From Pseudoalteromonas viridis (GTDB lineage Bacteria; Pseudomonadota; Gammaproteobacteria; Enterobacterales; Alteromonadaceae), in NCBI RefSeq assembly GCF_017742995.1, contig NZ_CP072425.1, positions 496,001 through 560,000 on the forward strand: a DNA stretch of 64,000 nucleotides, read 5' to 3'. The position numbers and the translations under genes are program-made. Shown in pieces: positions 45,987 through 54,422 of this stretch. A model generated the notes under the pieces. The model searched no databases. It was not told where the DNA came from and saw nothing but the letters and a program-made list of their open reading frames with translations. Every line of letters starts with the position of its first letter. The first letter of the stretch is position 1.

Positions 45987-47390
45987 CTACAAACCATATT
46001 TTTCTAAGCGCCGATACATGGCACCGCGGGTTAACCCCAGCGCTTTGGCGGCATGGCTGACATTACCCTGATAATGCTTGAGCGCAGCGCGAATTGCCCG
46101 TTGCTCCAGCACCTCTAAATCGAATGTATCGTAATCGTCAGCCGGGCCTTTGCCCGGCATGCTCTGAACCGCCGAATTTGCACCTAGCACTGAGCTGATA
46201 TCCAGCCTGTCACCGTCAGACAGGATCACGGCGCGCTCAATGGCATGGGCCAGCTCGCGTACATTGCCAGGCCAGGTGTAGCCACACAGCGCGGCCATAT
46301 CCTGCTCAGCGATCTGCAATGTACGTTTGTATTTGTGTGCAAAGTGCGTCAGATAATAGTTCACCAGCAACGGAATATCCTCGCTGCGCTCACGCAGCGG
46401 CGGCAGGCGAATTTCCACAGTATTAATACGGTACAGCAGATCTTGCCGGAAACGCCCTTCATTGACCGCCTGTTGCAGGTTGTCGTTGGTTGCACAGATC
46501 AGCCGGATATCCACCTCAATCGCTTTAGTGCCGCCCACCGGCGTAACACAGCGATTTTGCAACGCCGCCAGCAAGGTGGCCTGCTGCTGCATAGGCAGGT
46601 TCCCCAGCTCATCCAGAAACAGTGAGCCGCCACTGGCCAGTTCAAAGCGCCCTATTTTATCGCTTTTGGCATCGGTAAACGCGCCCTTTTTGTGACCAAA
46701 CAGCTCGCTTTCGAACAGGCTTTCGGAAATCGCCCCCATATCCAGGCTGATCATCGGCTGCGCCGCACGCAGACTGGCGCGATGAATGGCATGAGCAGCC
46801 AGCTCTTTACCCGTACCACTCTCCCCGGTGATCAGGATATTGGCATCTGACTGGGCCGCTTTGTCTATGGTGGCAAATACCTGCTGCATGGCCGCACTTT
46901 GGCCCAGAAAATCAAATACCGGGCTCGTTGATGACTCGGTTAAGGCCTGATTGAGCCCCTGCGTCTGGCGGGTCAGCTTACCCAGCTGCTGCTTATCTTT
47001 GGCATGAGCAAATGCCGCCGCTACGGCGCCGAGCAACTGCTCATTTTGCCAGGGCTTAGCAATAAAGTCCGCCGCCCCGGCCTTGATGGCATCGACCGCC
47101 AGCTGAATATCGCCATAGGCGGTCATTAGCAGCACCACAATACTGGGGTCCTGCTGGATGATTTTCTTCAGCCAGTAAAACCCTTCCTGACCGCTAATGG
47201 CATCGCGATTAAAGTTCATATCCAGCAGGATCACTTCAATGCCATGGGCCTTGATCATGTCTTCGATATCAAACGGGTTATCTGTGGTTTTAACTAGCTG
47301 GTAGTGTTGTTTGAGTAGCAGCCTTGCCGCAACCAGAATGTCCGGGTTGTCGTCCACCACCAAAATGGTCCCGGGTTGTTTTGCACTCAC
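45987..47390 (-). CDS. NtrC-family sigma-54-dependent response regulator
   Basis: 467 residues. Receiver residues 1-125 with Asp57 (VILLDMNFNR), AAA+ domain with Walker A GESGTGKE, sigma-54 contact loop GAFTDA (a common variant of GAFTGA), Walker B-like GGSLFLDELGN, and a C-terminal Fis-type HTH (YQGNVSHAAKALGLTRGAMYRRLEKYGL region). It activates sigma-54 RNA polymerase from a distance. It is divergent from the exporter operon whose promoter carries a near-perfect -24/-12 element, so that operon is its likely target. Confidence 0.95.
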   Translation of the reverse strand: MSAKQPGTILVVDDNPDILVAARLLLKQHYQLVKTTDNPFDIEDMIKAHGIEVILLDMNFNRDAISGQEGFYWLKKIIQQDPSIVVLLMTAYGDIQLAVDAIKAGAADFIAKPWQNEQLLGAVAAAFAHAKDKQQLGKLTRQTQGLNQALTESSTSPVFDFLGQSAAMQQVFATIDKAAQSDANILITGESGTGKELAAHAIHRASLRAAQPMISLDMGAISESLFESELFGHKKGAFTDAKSDKIGRFELASGGSLFLDELGNLPMQQQATLLAALQNRCVTPVGGTKAIEVDIRLICATNDNLQQAVNEGRFRQDLLYRINTVEIRLPPLRERSEDIPLLVNYYLTHFAHKYKRTLQIAEQDMAALCGYTWPGNVRELAHAIERAVILSDGDRLDISSVLGANSAVQSMPGKGPADDYDTFDLEVLEQRAIRAALKHYQGNVSHAAKALGLTRGAMYRRLEKYGL

Positions 47391-47558
47391 GCGCTGTCCC
47401 TGTTTTATTTTTATTTGCCTGCAAGCTTAGCGCATTGCATGCGGATGTGTCCATTTATGGGCAGTTGTACAAACAGCACTGTTCTATTAGCGGACACTAG
47501 TGCTCAGCCCCCTCTTGCCAAAAACCATTAACCACTTGTATTTATTGACTTTTAATTT

Positions 47559-47575
47559 TTGGCACGCCACTTGAT
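47559..47575 (+). promoter_or_regulatory. sigma-54 (-24/-12) promoter of the second exporter operon
   Basis: TTGGCACGCCACTTGAT matches the consensus TTGGCACG-N4-TTGC except for the final C/A. It lies 48 bp upstream of the adaptor ATG and on the correct strand. Upstream, AACAG-CA-CTGTT near 47473-47484 and paired TGTCC/GGACA words are possible activator sites, which I cannot confirm. Confidence 0.8.
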
Positions 47576-47622
47576 TAACTGACTCCATATACCTGCAAAG
47601 AATCGACAACAGGAGTGGCACT

Positions 47623-48870
47623 ATGGATAAGAAAATTGAACGCTCAGGATTACAAAAACACCTGAAAACAGGCGTGGCCGTCGGCCTGATACTGGCCACC
47701 GCCCTGGCCTATGCCTTTGTTCAGCCAGGCAGCACCGGGCGCAGTCAGACGGTGGCGCTTAATAGCTTGACCATCAGCACCGTCAAGCAAGGCCAGTTTA
47801 TTGATGCGCTGAGCCTGCGCGGCCAGGTGGTACCAAAAACCACCATCTACCTCGACACAGTGGCTGGCGGGCGGGTTGAAGAGCGCCTGGTTGAGCAGGG
47901 TGAATATGTTGAACAGGGCCAGCCATTGGTGCGCCTGAGTAACACCAACCTGCAACTGGATGTGATGAGCCGCGAAGCCCAGGTGACCGAGCAGCTTAAC
48001 TTTTTGCGTAACACACAAATGAACATGGAAACCAGCCGCCTTAATCTGCGTCGCGACTTGCTGGAAATAGAGCTGCAGATCAACCATCTGAAAAGACGCT
48101 ACAAGCAGTCTGTTCAGCTGGCTAAAAAAGGCGTCCTGGCGCAGGACACCCTGGATGAGATAAAAGACGATTTAGCCTACTACCAGGCCCGCAAGGAGCT
48201 GACACTGGACCGCCAGAAACAGGAAAACACAATACGTGAAGTGCAGGTAGCGCAGCTCGAAGACAGCGCCGAGATGCTGCAAAAGAACCTCAAGTTTGCC
48301 CGCCACAATCTCGACAATCTGCTGATCAAAGCGCCGGTCTCTGGCTACCTGAGTGAGCTGGACGTTGAAATTGGCGAATCGAAAGAGCGTGGCGCACGTC
48401 TGGGTCAGATAGATATCCCCGACGAATACAAACTCACGGTGCGTCTCGATGAGTTTTATCTGAACCAGGTGCACAGCGGCATGGCGGTACAAGTGTCACT
48501 GGACAGCGAGCAAGTGAACGCGCAGGTAAGCAAAATTGACAGCCGGGTCACCAACGCGCAGTTTCAGGTTGAAGTAGCACTGCCTGCGGGGCTGGCTGGC
48601 ATCAAGCGCGGTCAGAACCTGGATGTCGCGCTGATGCTGGGAGACAGCAATGACAATGCCCTGCTGATCAACCGCGGCGCGTTTTATACCAGCAGCGGTG
48701 GCAACTGGGTATATGTGGTGACGGGTGACAGTGCGGTGCGCAAAGACATAGTACTGGGCAAGAAAAACCGCGATTACTTTGAAGTATTAGAAGGACTGGC
48801 GCCGGGCGATCAGGTGATCACCTCCAGCTACAGCCAGTTTGATAAAGCACAGACATTACAACTGAACTAA
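47623..48870 (+). CDS. HlyD-type periplasmic adaptor of the second exporter
   Basis: 415 residues. N-terminal membrane helix (KTGVAVGLILATALAYAFV), lipoyl half-motif region (VAGGRVEERLVEQGEYVEQGQPL), helical hairpin about residues 110-225, then KAPVSGYLSELDVEIGES and beta-barrel domains. It should connect the ABC permease to an outer-membrane channel. ACAGGAG precedes the ATG. First gene of a three-gene operon under the sigma-54 promoter. Confidence 0.93.
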   Translation: MDKKIERSGLQKHLKTGVAVGLILATALAYAFVQPGSTGRSQTVALNSLTISTVKQGQFIDALSLRGQVVPKTTIYLDTVAGGRVEERLVEQGEYVEQGQPLVRLSNTNLQLDVMSREAQVTEQLNFLRNTQMNMETSRLNLRRDLLEIELQINHLKRRYKQSVQLAKKGVLAQDTLDEIKDDLAYYQARKELTLDRQKQENTIREVQVAQLEDSAEMLQKNLKFARHNLDNLLIKAPVSGYLSELDVEIGESKERGARLGQIDIPDEYKLTVRLDEFYLNQVHSGMAVQVSLDSEQVNAQVSKIDSRVTNAQFQVEVALPAGLAGIKRGQNLDVALMLGDSNDNALLINRGAFYTSSGGNWVYVVTGDSAVRKDIVLGKKNRDYFEVLEGLAPGDQVITSSYSQFDKAQTLQLN

Positions 48871-48903
48871 AACCAGAATAACAACAGCCTGAAGGAATTG
48901 AAG

Positions 48904-49596
48904 ATGATTAAACTGACCAACCTGAGCCGGGTATTTCGTACCGAAGACGTAGAAACCATCGCGCTGAACGAGATTGACCTGGAGGTTAATGAAGGCGAGT
49001 TTCTGGCCATTATGGGCCCCTCTGGCTGCGGTAAATCAACCCTGCTGTCTATTTTAGGCATGCTCGACTCGCCCACTTCCGGCGCGTTTGAATTTGCCGG
49101 CACCGACATTGCCGGGTATAGCGAAAAACGCCTGGCAGCGCTGCGAAAAGCGTCCATCGGCTTTGTTTTTCAGAGCTTTAACCTGATTGACGAGCTGACC
49201 GTCTTCGAAAATGTCGAGCTGCCACTGCAATATCAGAACATCTCAAAAGCCGAGCGAAAGCAACGGGTTGAGGCAATTTTAAAACGGGTTGCCATTGATC
49301 ACCGCGCCGATCACCTGCCGCAGCAGTTATCGGGCGGTCAGCAACAGCGGGTGGCCGTTGCCCGAGCCCTGGTGATCAACCCCAAACTGATCCTGGCGGA
49401 TGAGCCCACCGGTAACCTGGATTCCAGAAATGGCGAAGAAGTGATGGCCATGCTGCGGGAGCTGAACCGCGAAGGCACCACAGTGATTGTGGTCACCCAC
49501 TCCGAAAAGGAAGGGGCCTATGCCGATCGCCTAGTGCGGCTGCTCGATGGCCAGGTAATGCTGGACAAAGCCAACAGCGTTTGGCCAGCCGCTTAA
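48904..49596 (+). CDS. MacB/LolD-type ABC transporter ATP-binding protein
   Basis: 230 residues from the ATG at 48904, eight bases after GAAGGA. Walker [11 protein letters not shown]-loop [10 protein letters not shown], signature [14 protein letters not shown], Walker [13 protein letters not shown] and VVTHS are present. Together with the adaptor 33 bp upstream and permease 28 bp downstream it forms a complete tripartite exporter apart from the outer-membrane channel. Confidence 0.95.
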   Translation: MIKLTNLSRVFRTEDVETIALNEIDLEVNEGEFLAIMGPSGCGKSTLLSILGMLDSPTSGAFEFAGTDIAGYSEKRLAALRKASIGFVFQSFNLIDELTVFENVELPLQYQNISKAERKQRVEAILKRVAIDHRADHLPQQLSGGQQQRVAVARALVINPKLILADEPTGNLDSRNGEEVMAMLRELNREGTTVIVVTHSEKEGAYADRLVRLLDGQVMLDKANSVWPAA

Positions 49597-49624
49597 CGCT
49601 CGGAATTAGAAGGAAGACCCCGTT

Positions 49625-52036
49625 ATGTTAGTGAATTATTTTAAAACCACGCTCAGGGCGATTAAAAAAGATACCCGTCACTTTGCCCTTAATCTGGCCG
49701 GCTTTAGCATTGGTCTGGCGGCGGCCATTATGGTGGCGCTGTTTGGCGCCTATGAGCTGTCTTTTGACAAACAGCACCCCAATGCCGAGCGCGTCTACCG
49801 GGTGCATACCGACTACCGCGCCTGGGGCCTGCAACTGATCGCCGCGTCTGACTCTCACCATGCCCTGAACATGCAAAATCATGCTCAGGTGGAAGACGTG
49901 ATGATGCTGGTTTCAACCGACAACCTGGCCTACTCGGCCGAGCCGATGACGCTGGATGTGAGCGTGGCCGGTGAGCAGGTGCGCCTGAGCAAAGTCTATC
50001 TGGCGACAGCCAATTTACCTGAGTTTATCAATATGACGGTGCTGCACGGCGACCTGGGCATGGCCCTGAGCCGTCCGGGTCTGCTGGCCATCAGCCGCGC
50101 CGAAGCACTGCGCCTGTTTGGCAGCGTCAACGCGGTGGGAAAAACCCTGTCGTACCAGCGCGGCCAGTACGAGATAGCCGCCGTCTTCGATGATTTACCG
50201 GACAACACCCACTTTGTGTTCGACACCCTTGCCGCGTTGCCCAAAGCGACCAAAATGCCCTTTATCGGCTATGTGTATATGCGCCTGAGCGAAGGCGCAG
50301 ATGCGGAGCTTATCGCCAGACAGATGACAGAAACCATGCGCGAGCAGTCAACCGGTCGGCACAAACTCAGAGCACTGGAGCTCAGCCGCCTGTCGGAGCT
50401 GCACTTTAACAGCAGTGGCCCGTTTGAGATGAAACAAGGGGGCTCACGCCTGGTGATGCAGGTGTGTATTGCACTGACCATTTTGCTGCTGGTCATCGCC
50501 AGTGTGAACTTTATCAACCTCAACATAGCCGGTGCGGCAAAACGCGCCAAAGAAGTGGGTGTGCGCAAGGCGCTGGGGGCCAGTAAAACGCAACTGATCA
50601 CCCAATTTTTAACGGAGTCTTTGTTTATTGTACTGATTGCCGCACTGGTGGCGCTGGCCCTGGTGGAAATGATGATCCCCTATGCTAATCAATTGCTGGA
50701 GCGCAGCTTGTCATTGAGTTTTTCACCGCTGTTCTTGGTGGCCGTCATGGCCGTAGTGGTGCTGATCGGAGTGATCTCCGGTCTGTATCCGGCGCTGTTT
50801 ATTGCCTCTTTCAGTGCCAAGCGGGTGCTCAGTGGCGACCTGCAACGTGGCAAAACCGCCATCTGGGTGCGCAAACTCACACTCGGACTGCAAGGGGCCT
50901 TATCTGTAGCGCTAATTGTGGCGGCTGCCGTGGTCTACAAACAAATGGCGCTGATCAACGACCTGCCGGTGGGATATGCGAAAAACGATAGGCTGATCAT
51001 TAAAAACCTGCCCGCAGAGGCGCTGTATCAGGAAGCCGAGCCCCGGGTGCTGAGAACCCTCAGGGCTTTGGATGGCGTTGCTCAGGTCACTCAGTCGGAT
51101 ACTTTGCTGACGAATGACATGACCTCAGAGCTGTTTTTGGTGTTTCCTAACGGCGAGCGCCTGGAAGGCACGCAGCCAACCATAGCCACCGGCTTTCATG
51201 CGGTTGAAACTTTGGGGCTGGAGCTGATAGCCGGGCGAGATTTCTCGCCTCAGTTTGCCAGTGACTGGATCCAGACCAGCGACGATAACATTCGGTCATT
51301 TTCTGTATTGCTGTCACAGAGCCTTACAAAACAAGCCGGCTATGACGACCCCAGCGTGCTGATTGGTCAAACCCTCAGCTCACACTCGGGCCGCGCCCGC
51401 GCTACGGTGGTCGGTATTGTCAGAGACATTAAAATTGGCTCTGCGCGTCAGCAGCAACTCCCGGTATTACTGACCGCCGGCGATATCAATGTGGCAATTG
51501 GCACTTTGGTGATAAAGCTGCACCCCGATGTAAACAAAGCACGGGTAATGCGTCAGGCCGGACAAATCATTCGCGATGAACTGGCGATGCCAGAGGTGGA
51601 GATCAGCCTGATTGAAGACGACTATCAGCGCGCCCATATCAATGAGTTCCGAATGCAGCAACTGGTGCTACTGTTCAGTACGCTGTCGATTGTGCTGACC
51701 TGCATGGGCATTTTAGGTCTGGCGTCGTTCGCCACCATTCGCCGACAAAAAGAAGTAGCCGTACGCAAGGTGCTGGGGGCTTCTCGCATCAGCATAGTAA
51801 CCATTTTATCTAAGGAGTTCATTACCATAGTAGGCATTGGTGGCCTGCTGGCCATGCCTGTGAGCTACTGGGTCATGAACACCTGGCTGAACAACTTTAA
51901 CGAGCGCATTGAGCAAGCCGCCTGGGTTTACGCCGCCGCCACGTTGGGCGTGCTGGCCATTACCTGGCTAACCGTGGCCTGTCTGGCTTTTAAAACGGCC
52001 AGCACCCGTCCTTCTTTAATACTGCGTTATGAGTAA
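49625..52036 (+). CDS. MacB/FtsX-type ABC transporter permease
   Basis: 803 residues with two periplasmic-core/FtsX units: first helix LNLAGFSIGLAAAIMVALFG, FtsX helices LTILLLVIASVNFINLNIAGAAKRAKEVGVRKALGAS-like (the VGVRKALGAS box), and the second box VAVRKVLGAS followed by SIVTILSKEF. This YxxV-type permease resembles those with DUF4153-like cores common in Alteromonadales and Bacteroidetes. It differs clearly in sequence from the permease at 32-35 kb, so the two systems are not recent duplicates. The substrate is unknown. Confidence 0.9.
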   Translation: MLVNYFKTTLRAIKKDTRHFALNLAGFSIGLAAAIMVALFGAYELSFDKQHPNAERVYRVHTDYRAWGLQLIAASDSHHALNMQNHAQVEDVMMLVSTDNLAYSAEPMTLDVSVAGEQVRLSKVYLATANLPEFINMTVLHGDLGMALSRPGLLAISRAEALRLFGSVNAVGKTLSYQRGQYEIAAVFDDLPDNTHFVFDTLAALPKATKMPFIGYVYMRLSEGADAELIARQMTETMREQSTGRHKLRALELSRLSELHFNSSGPFEMKQGGSRLVMQVCIALTILLLVIASVNFINLNIAGAAKRAKEVGVRKALGASKTQLITQFLTESLFIVLIAALVALALVEMMIPYANQLLERSLSLSFSPLFLVAVMAVVVLIGVISGLYPALFIASFSAKRVLSGDLQRGKTAIWVRKLTLGLQGALSVALIVAAAVVYKQMALINDLPVGYAKNDRLIIKNLPAEALYQEAEPRVLRTLRALDGVAQVTQSDTLLTNDMTSELFLVFPNGERLEGTQPTIATGFHAVETLGLELIAGRDFSPQFASDWIQTSDDNIRSFSVLLSQSLTKQAGYDDPSVLIGQTLSSHSGRARATVVGIVRDIKIGSARQQQLPVLLTAGDINVAIGTLVIKLHPDVNKARVMRQAGQIIRDELAMPEVEISLIEDDYQRAHINEFRMQQLVLLFSTLSIVLTCMGILGLASFATIRRQKEVAVRKVLGASRISIVTILSKEFITIVGIGGLLAMPVSYWVMNTWLNNFNERIEQAAWVYAAATLGVLAITWLTVACLAFKTASTRPSLILRYE

Positions 52037-52057
52037 CCGCCCCGATTAGCCACAACC

Positions 52058-52091
52058 AAGCGGCGCACTCGCCTACTCGTGTGCGCCGCTT
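52058..52091 (+). terminator. terminator of the second exporter operon
   Basis: AAGCGGCGCAC and GTGCGCCGCTT form an 11-bp stem with a 12-nt loop, followed by TTTTCTCATTTT on the plus strand. It lies between convergent genes and could also act leftward less efficiently. Confidence 0.85.
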
Positions 52092-52095
52092 TTTC

Positions 52096-53739
52096 TCATT
52101 TTCCCTCAAACAAACGCTGCAATAATACCGGACGCTCCGTGCGTGGCATTGCCATAGCGCGGTCAATATCGGCCTGAGTCAGCACTTTGCCATGATGGGA
52201 AGACACATACTGAGCGACTTTTATGCCCTGCTCGTTCAGCCTCTCCACCAGAGCGTCGAGACGATAATAGGTGTCGAGATCCGGCCAGCGTGCCGGTGAG
52301 TGCAGCGCCTGCTCAAAGCTGCTGCCGAACATATCCTCCGTCAGCAAAATCTGCGGCTCACTCAGATACACCACCAGGTTGTGCGCGGCATGGCTGTTGG
52401 GCGCATCCAGCAGGCTAATTTTTCCCCCGGCCAGGGTGTAAGATGCCGGGATGGTTTCAATTCTGACGTGTGGGCCCAGCGCTTCCGCCACTGCGTTTTT
52501 GTCTGCCGGGTGCACCAGCAAGGTGGTGTTCTCAGCCAGGGTATCTCGCAGCCCTCTCAGGTGATCGGTATGATGGTGCGTCACAATATGGTACTTCACC
52601 GGTTTGCTGAGTAAGGTGCTGTGTCTTAACCTGGCCAGGGCTTTTGCCCACGCTCCGGTCCCGGCGCCAGCCTGCTCGTTCATCTGCCAGGTGCCCGCCG
52701 AGATCAGATAATCACCAACATCAACAAATAAGCTGTAACCCCAATCCTGACCGACAAAATAAACGCCCGTTGCCAGCTCGCGTACGGTCAATTCAGAAAC
52801 ATCAAAAGGCGTTACCGCTGGTGCCCGCGAATACGCCGCAGGAATCTGGAAAGACGCATCCAAAGGCTTAGCCACCGAAACAGTGCGCGCTTTGCTGTGA
52901 TACTGCGGGCCATCCGCGGTGCTGACGAGCACCTGAGATGCCCAGCGAATGGCCCCGCTGGTACGGTGGGCCATAAAGTCATAAAAGCGCTTTTTGCCCT
53001 GCTGCTCGGTCATCATCCGGCTCAATAGCCCGTTGTTTTGGTTGAGGTAAAGTGTGTGACGGGTTTGCGGGTTACCATCCAGCGGCACCGCTATCACATC
53101 GTGGGGCATGCCCGCAATATACGCCGTATCCAGCCACTGGCTGGGCTGCTTAAGCTGCGCCAGTTTACGCACGATCAGGGTATCCAGCATGGCTTCGTAG
53201 CCCAGCGTGGTATTGTCAAAGGTGATACGCGAGCTGGGTTGAAAGCGCTGTAGTGCATGATCAATGCTTGCCCCTTTTTTGCCTGCAAACAACCGATGGA
53301 TCACTTCGGGGGCATCGCTGCCATGACTGCCCACCCGGCGAGAATTGGCCTGTTTAAATACCTTACGCTGAGCGACAAAATCGATGCGATAGTCGTTTTG
53401 CAGCTCGCTTAAATAGGTGACCATGGGCCCCTGCAAAGCATGGCCACTCAGCCAATGAGAATAGTGATACCAGGTTTCATTGACCGAGATGCCAGGCAAT
53501 GTCAGTAAGTGCTCACCGCCATAAGCTGATACCGTGCGTTCGATGATCTGCGCTTCGCGCGATTGTGCATGAGCTAACGGACATACGCCCACCATGGCAA
53601 TGGCAGATATCATCAGCAAAACGAATGGCTGCCTGACTAACAGGTTCAAGCCAGGCTTAAGGTGGTTAGCCACACTGGCGAAATGATTAAAAAAATGTCC
53701 CAAAAGATAAATAAAGCGTTTGTTGTTATCACAGTACAT
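52096..53739 (-). CDS. exported metallo-beta-lactamase-fold hydrolase
   Basis: 547 residues. A hydrophobic segment PFVLLMISAIAMVGVCPLAHA acts as signal peptide after an unusually long N-terminal extension, so the true start may be the later Met near residue 43. Residues about 60-310 are a beta-rich region resembling lipoprotein-like carrier domains. The C-terminal half is a metallo-beta-lactamase fold with the zinc motif THHHTDHLRG, then NSHAAHNLVVYL and SSHHG supplying further ligands. No beta-lactam-specific residues are recognisable; the substrate is unknown. It has no operon partner and converges on the exporter operon. Confidence 0.85.
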   Translation of the reverse strand: MYCDNNKRFIYLLGHFFNHFASVANHLKPGLNLLVRQPFVLLMISAIAMVGVCPLAHAQSREAQIIERTVSAYGGEHLLTLPGISVNETWYHYSHWLSGHALQGPMVTYLSELQNDYRIDFVAQRKVFKQANSRRVGSHGSDAPEVIHRLFAGKKGASIDHALQRFQPSSRITFDNTTLGYEAMLDTLIVRKLAQLKQPSQWLDTAYIAGMPHDVIAVPLDGNPQTRHTLYLNQNNGLLSRMMTEQQGKKRFYDFMAHRTSGAIRWASQVLVSTADGPQYHSKARTVSVAKPLDASFQIPAAYSRAPAVTPFDVSELTVRELATGVYFVGQDWGYSLFVDVGDYLISAGTWQMNEQAGAGTGAWAKALARLRHSTLLSKPVKYHIVTHHHTDHLRGLRDTLAENTTLLVHPADKNAVAEALGPHVRIETIPASYTLAGGKISLLDAPNSHAAHNLVVYLSEPQILLTEDMFGSSFEQALHSPARWPDLDTYYRLDALVERLNEQGIKVAQYVSSHHGKVLTQADIDRAMAMPRTERPVLLQRLFEGK

Positions 53740-53927
53740 AGGCTTTGCGCTCTGTTGTTATTACTCGCCTGCCATTGAACGCAAAGGCACAGAGCAAAGC
53801 CACAAAGCCCCCCTAATGAAAAGCTGATGAATTGCTGAGGGCCGGTAACTGGTCAACTCAAGCTCTAACAAAAACAGCTAACCAACTGAATAAAATAGAT
53901 AAGTTTTATATTCATTGTAATCCCAAG

Positions 53928-54081
53928 CTCTTGTCTCCGTCACCCCGGCCTCTTTTCTCCGTCATTCCGACCTCTTTTCTCCGCCATTCCGGCCTCTTGC
54001 CTCCGTCATCCCGACCTCTTTGCTCCGCCATCCCGACCTCTTGTATCCGTCATTCCGGCCTCTTGCCTCCGTCATCCCGGC
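53928..54081. repeat. seven tandem 22-bp repeats (CTCTTnnCTCCGTCATCCCGGC type)
   Basis: Units start at 53928, 53950, 53972, 53994, 54016, 54038 and 54060, each 22 bp and differing at a few positions. The array runs into an inverted element (CATCCCGGC, then GCCGGGATC). It lies in the gap between the metallo-hydrolase and the CadC-like regulator. An open frame across it is an artefact of the repeat. Confidence 0.85.
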
Positions 54082-54203
54082 CTCCGAGCCGGGATCTACT
54101 CACAGGCCACTCGCAAGTGGTAGCTTTACTCAGACACTTACAACCTCATATTAACGTCACCATCTGCAGCAGCCGAGCTGTGTTTTAGATGGTTCCCGGC
54201 TCG

Positions 54204-54263
54204 CTGGCCGGGATGACAAGGGGGAGCTGGCCGGGATGACAAGGGGGAGCTGGTCGGGAGTGA
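54204..54263. repeat. 2.6 tandem copies of a 23-bp repeat
   Basis: CTGGCCGGGATGACAAGGGG begins at 54204 and 54227, with a partial third copy at 54250. The core CCGGGATGAC is the reverse complement of GTCATCCCGG in the array at 53928-54081, so the two arrays are inverted versions of one repeat family flanking about 120 bp. Confidence 0.75.
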
Positions 54264-54422
54264 TTCAGCACGGCGGCTTTATTCAGGTACATACAACCTA
54301 AAATCACTGCGCGCAGCAATACACTGTCACAATTCACCGCACCAGATCTGCGCTTGCACACCTCGACAGACATAACATTGCGCCGTACACTCAGTGCCGG
54401 ATTCAGGCAGTTGCGGATTACG

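Noticed and set aside
53928..54081. Possible CRISPR array (regular repeats)
   Set aside because: Units are contiguous with no unique spacers, differ from each other, and no cas gene is near.
53832..54188. A 118-codon open frame across the 22-bp repeat array
   Set aside because: Its sequence is just the repeat read in one frame (Pro/Ser/Arg-rich units), with no ribosome site; the 22-bp period makes successive units read in shifting frames.
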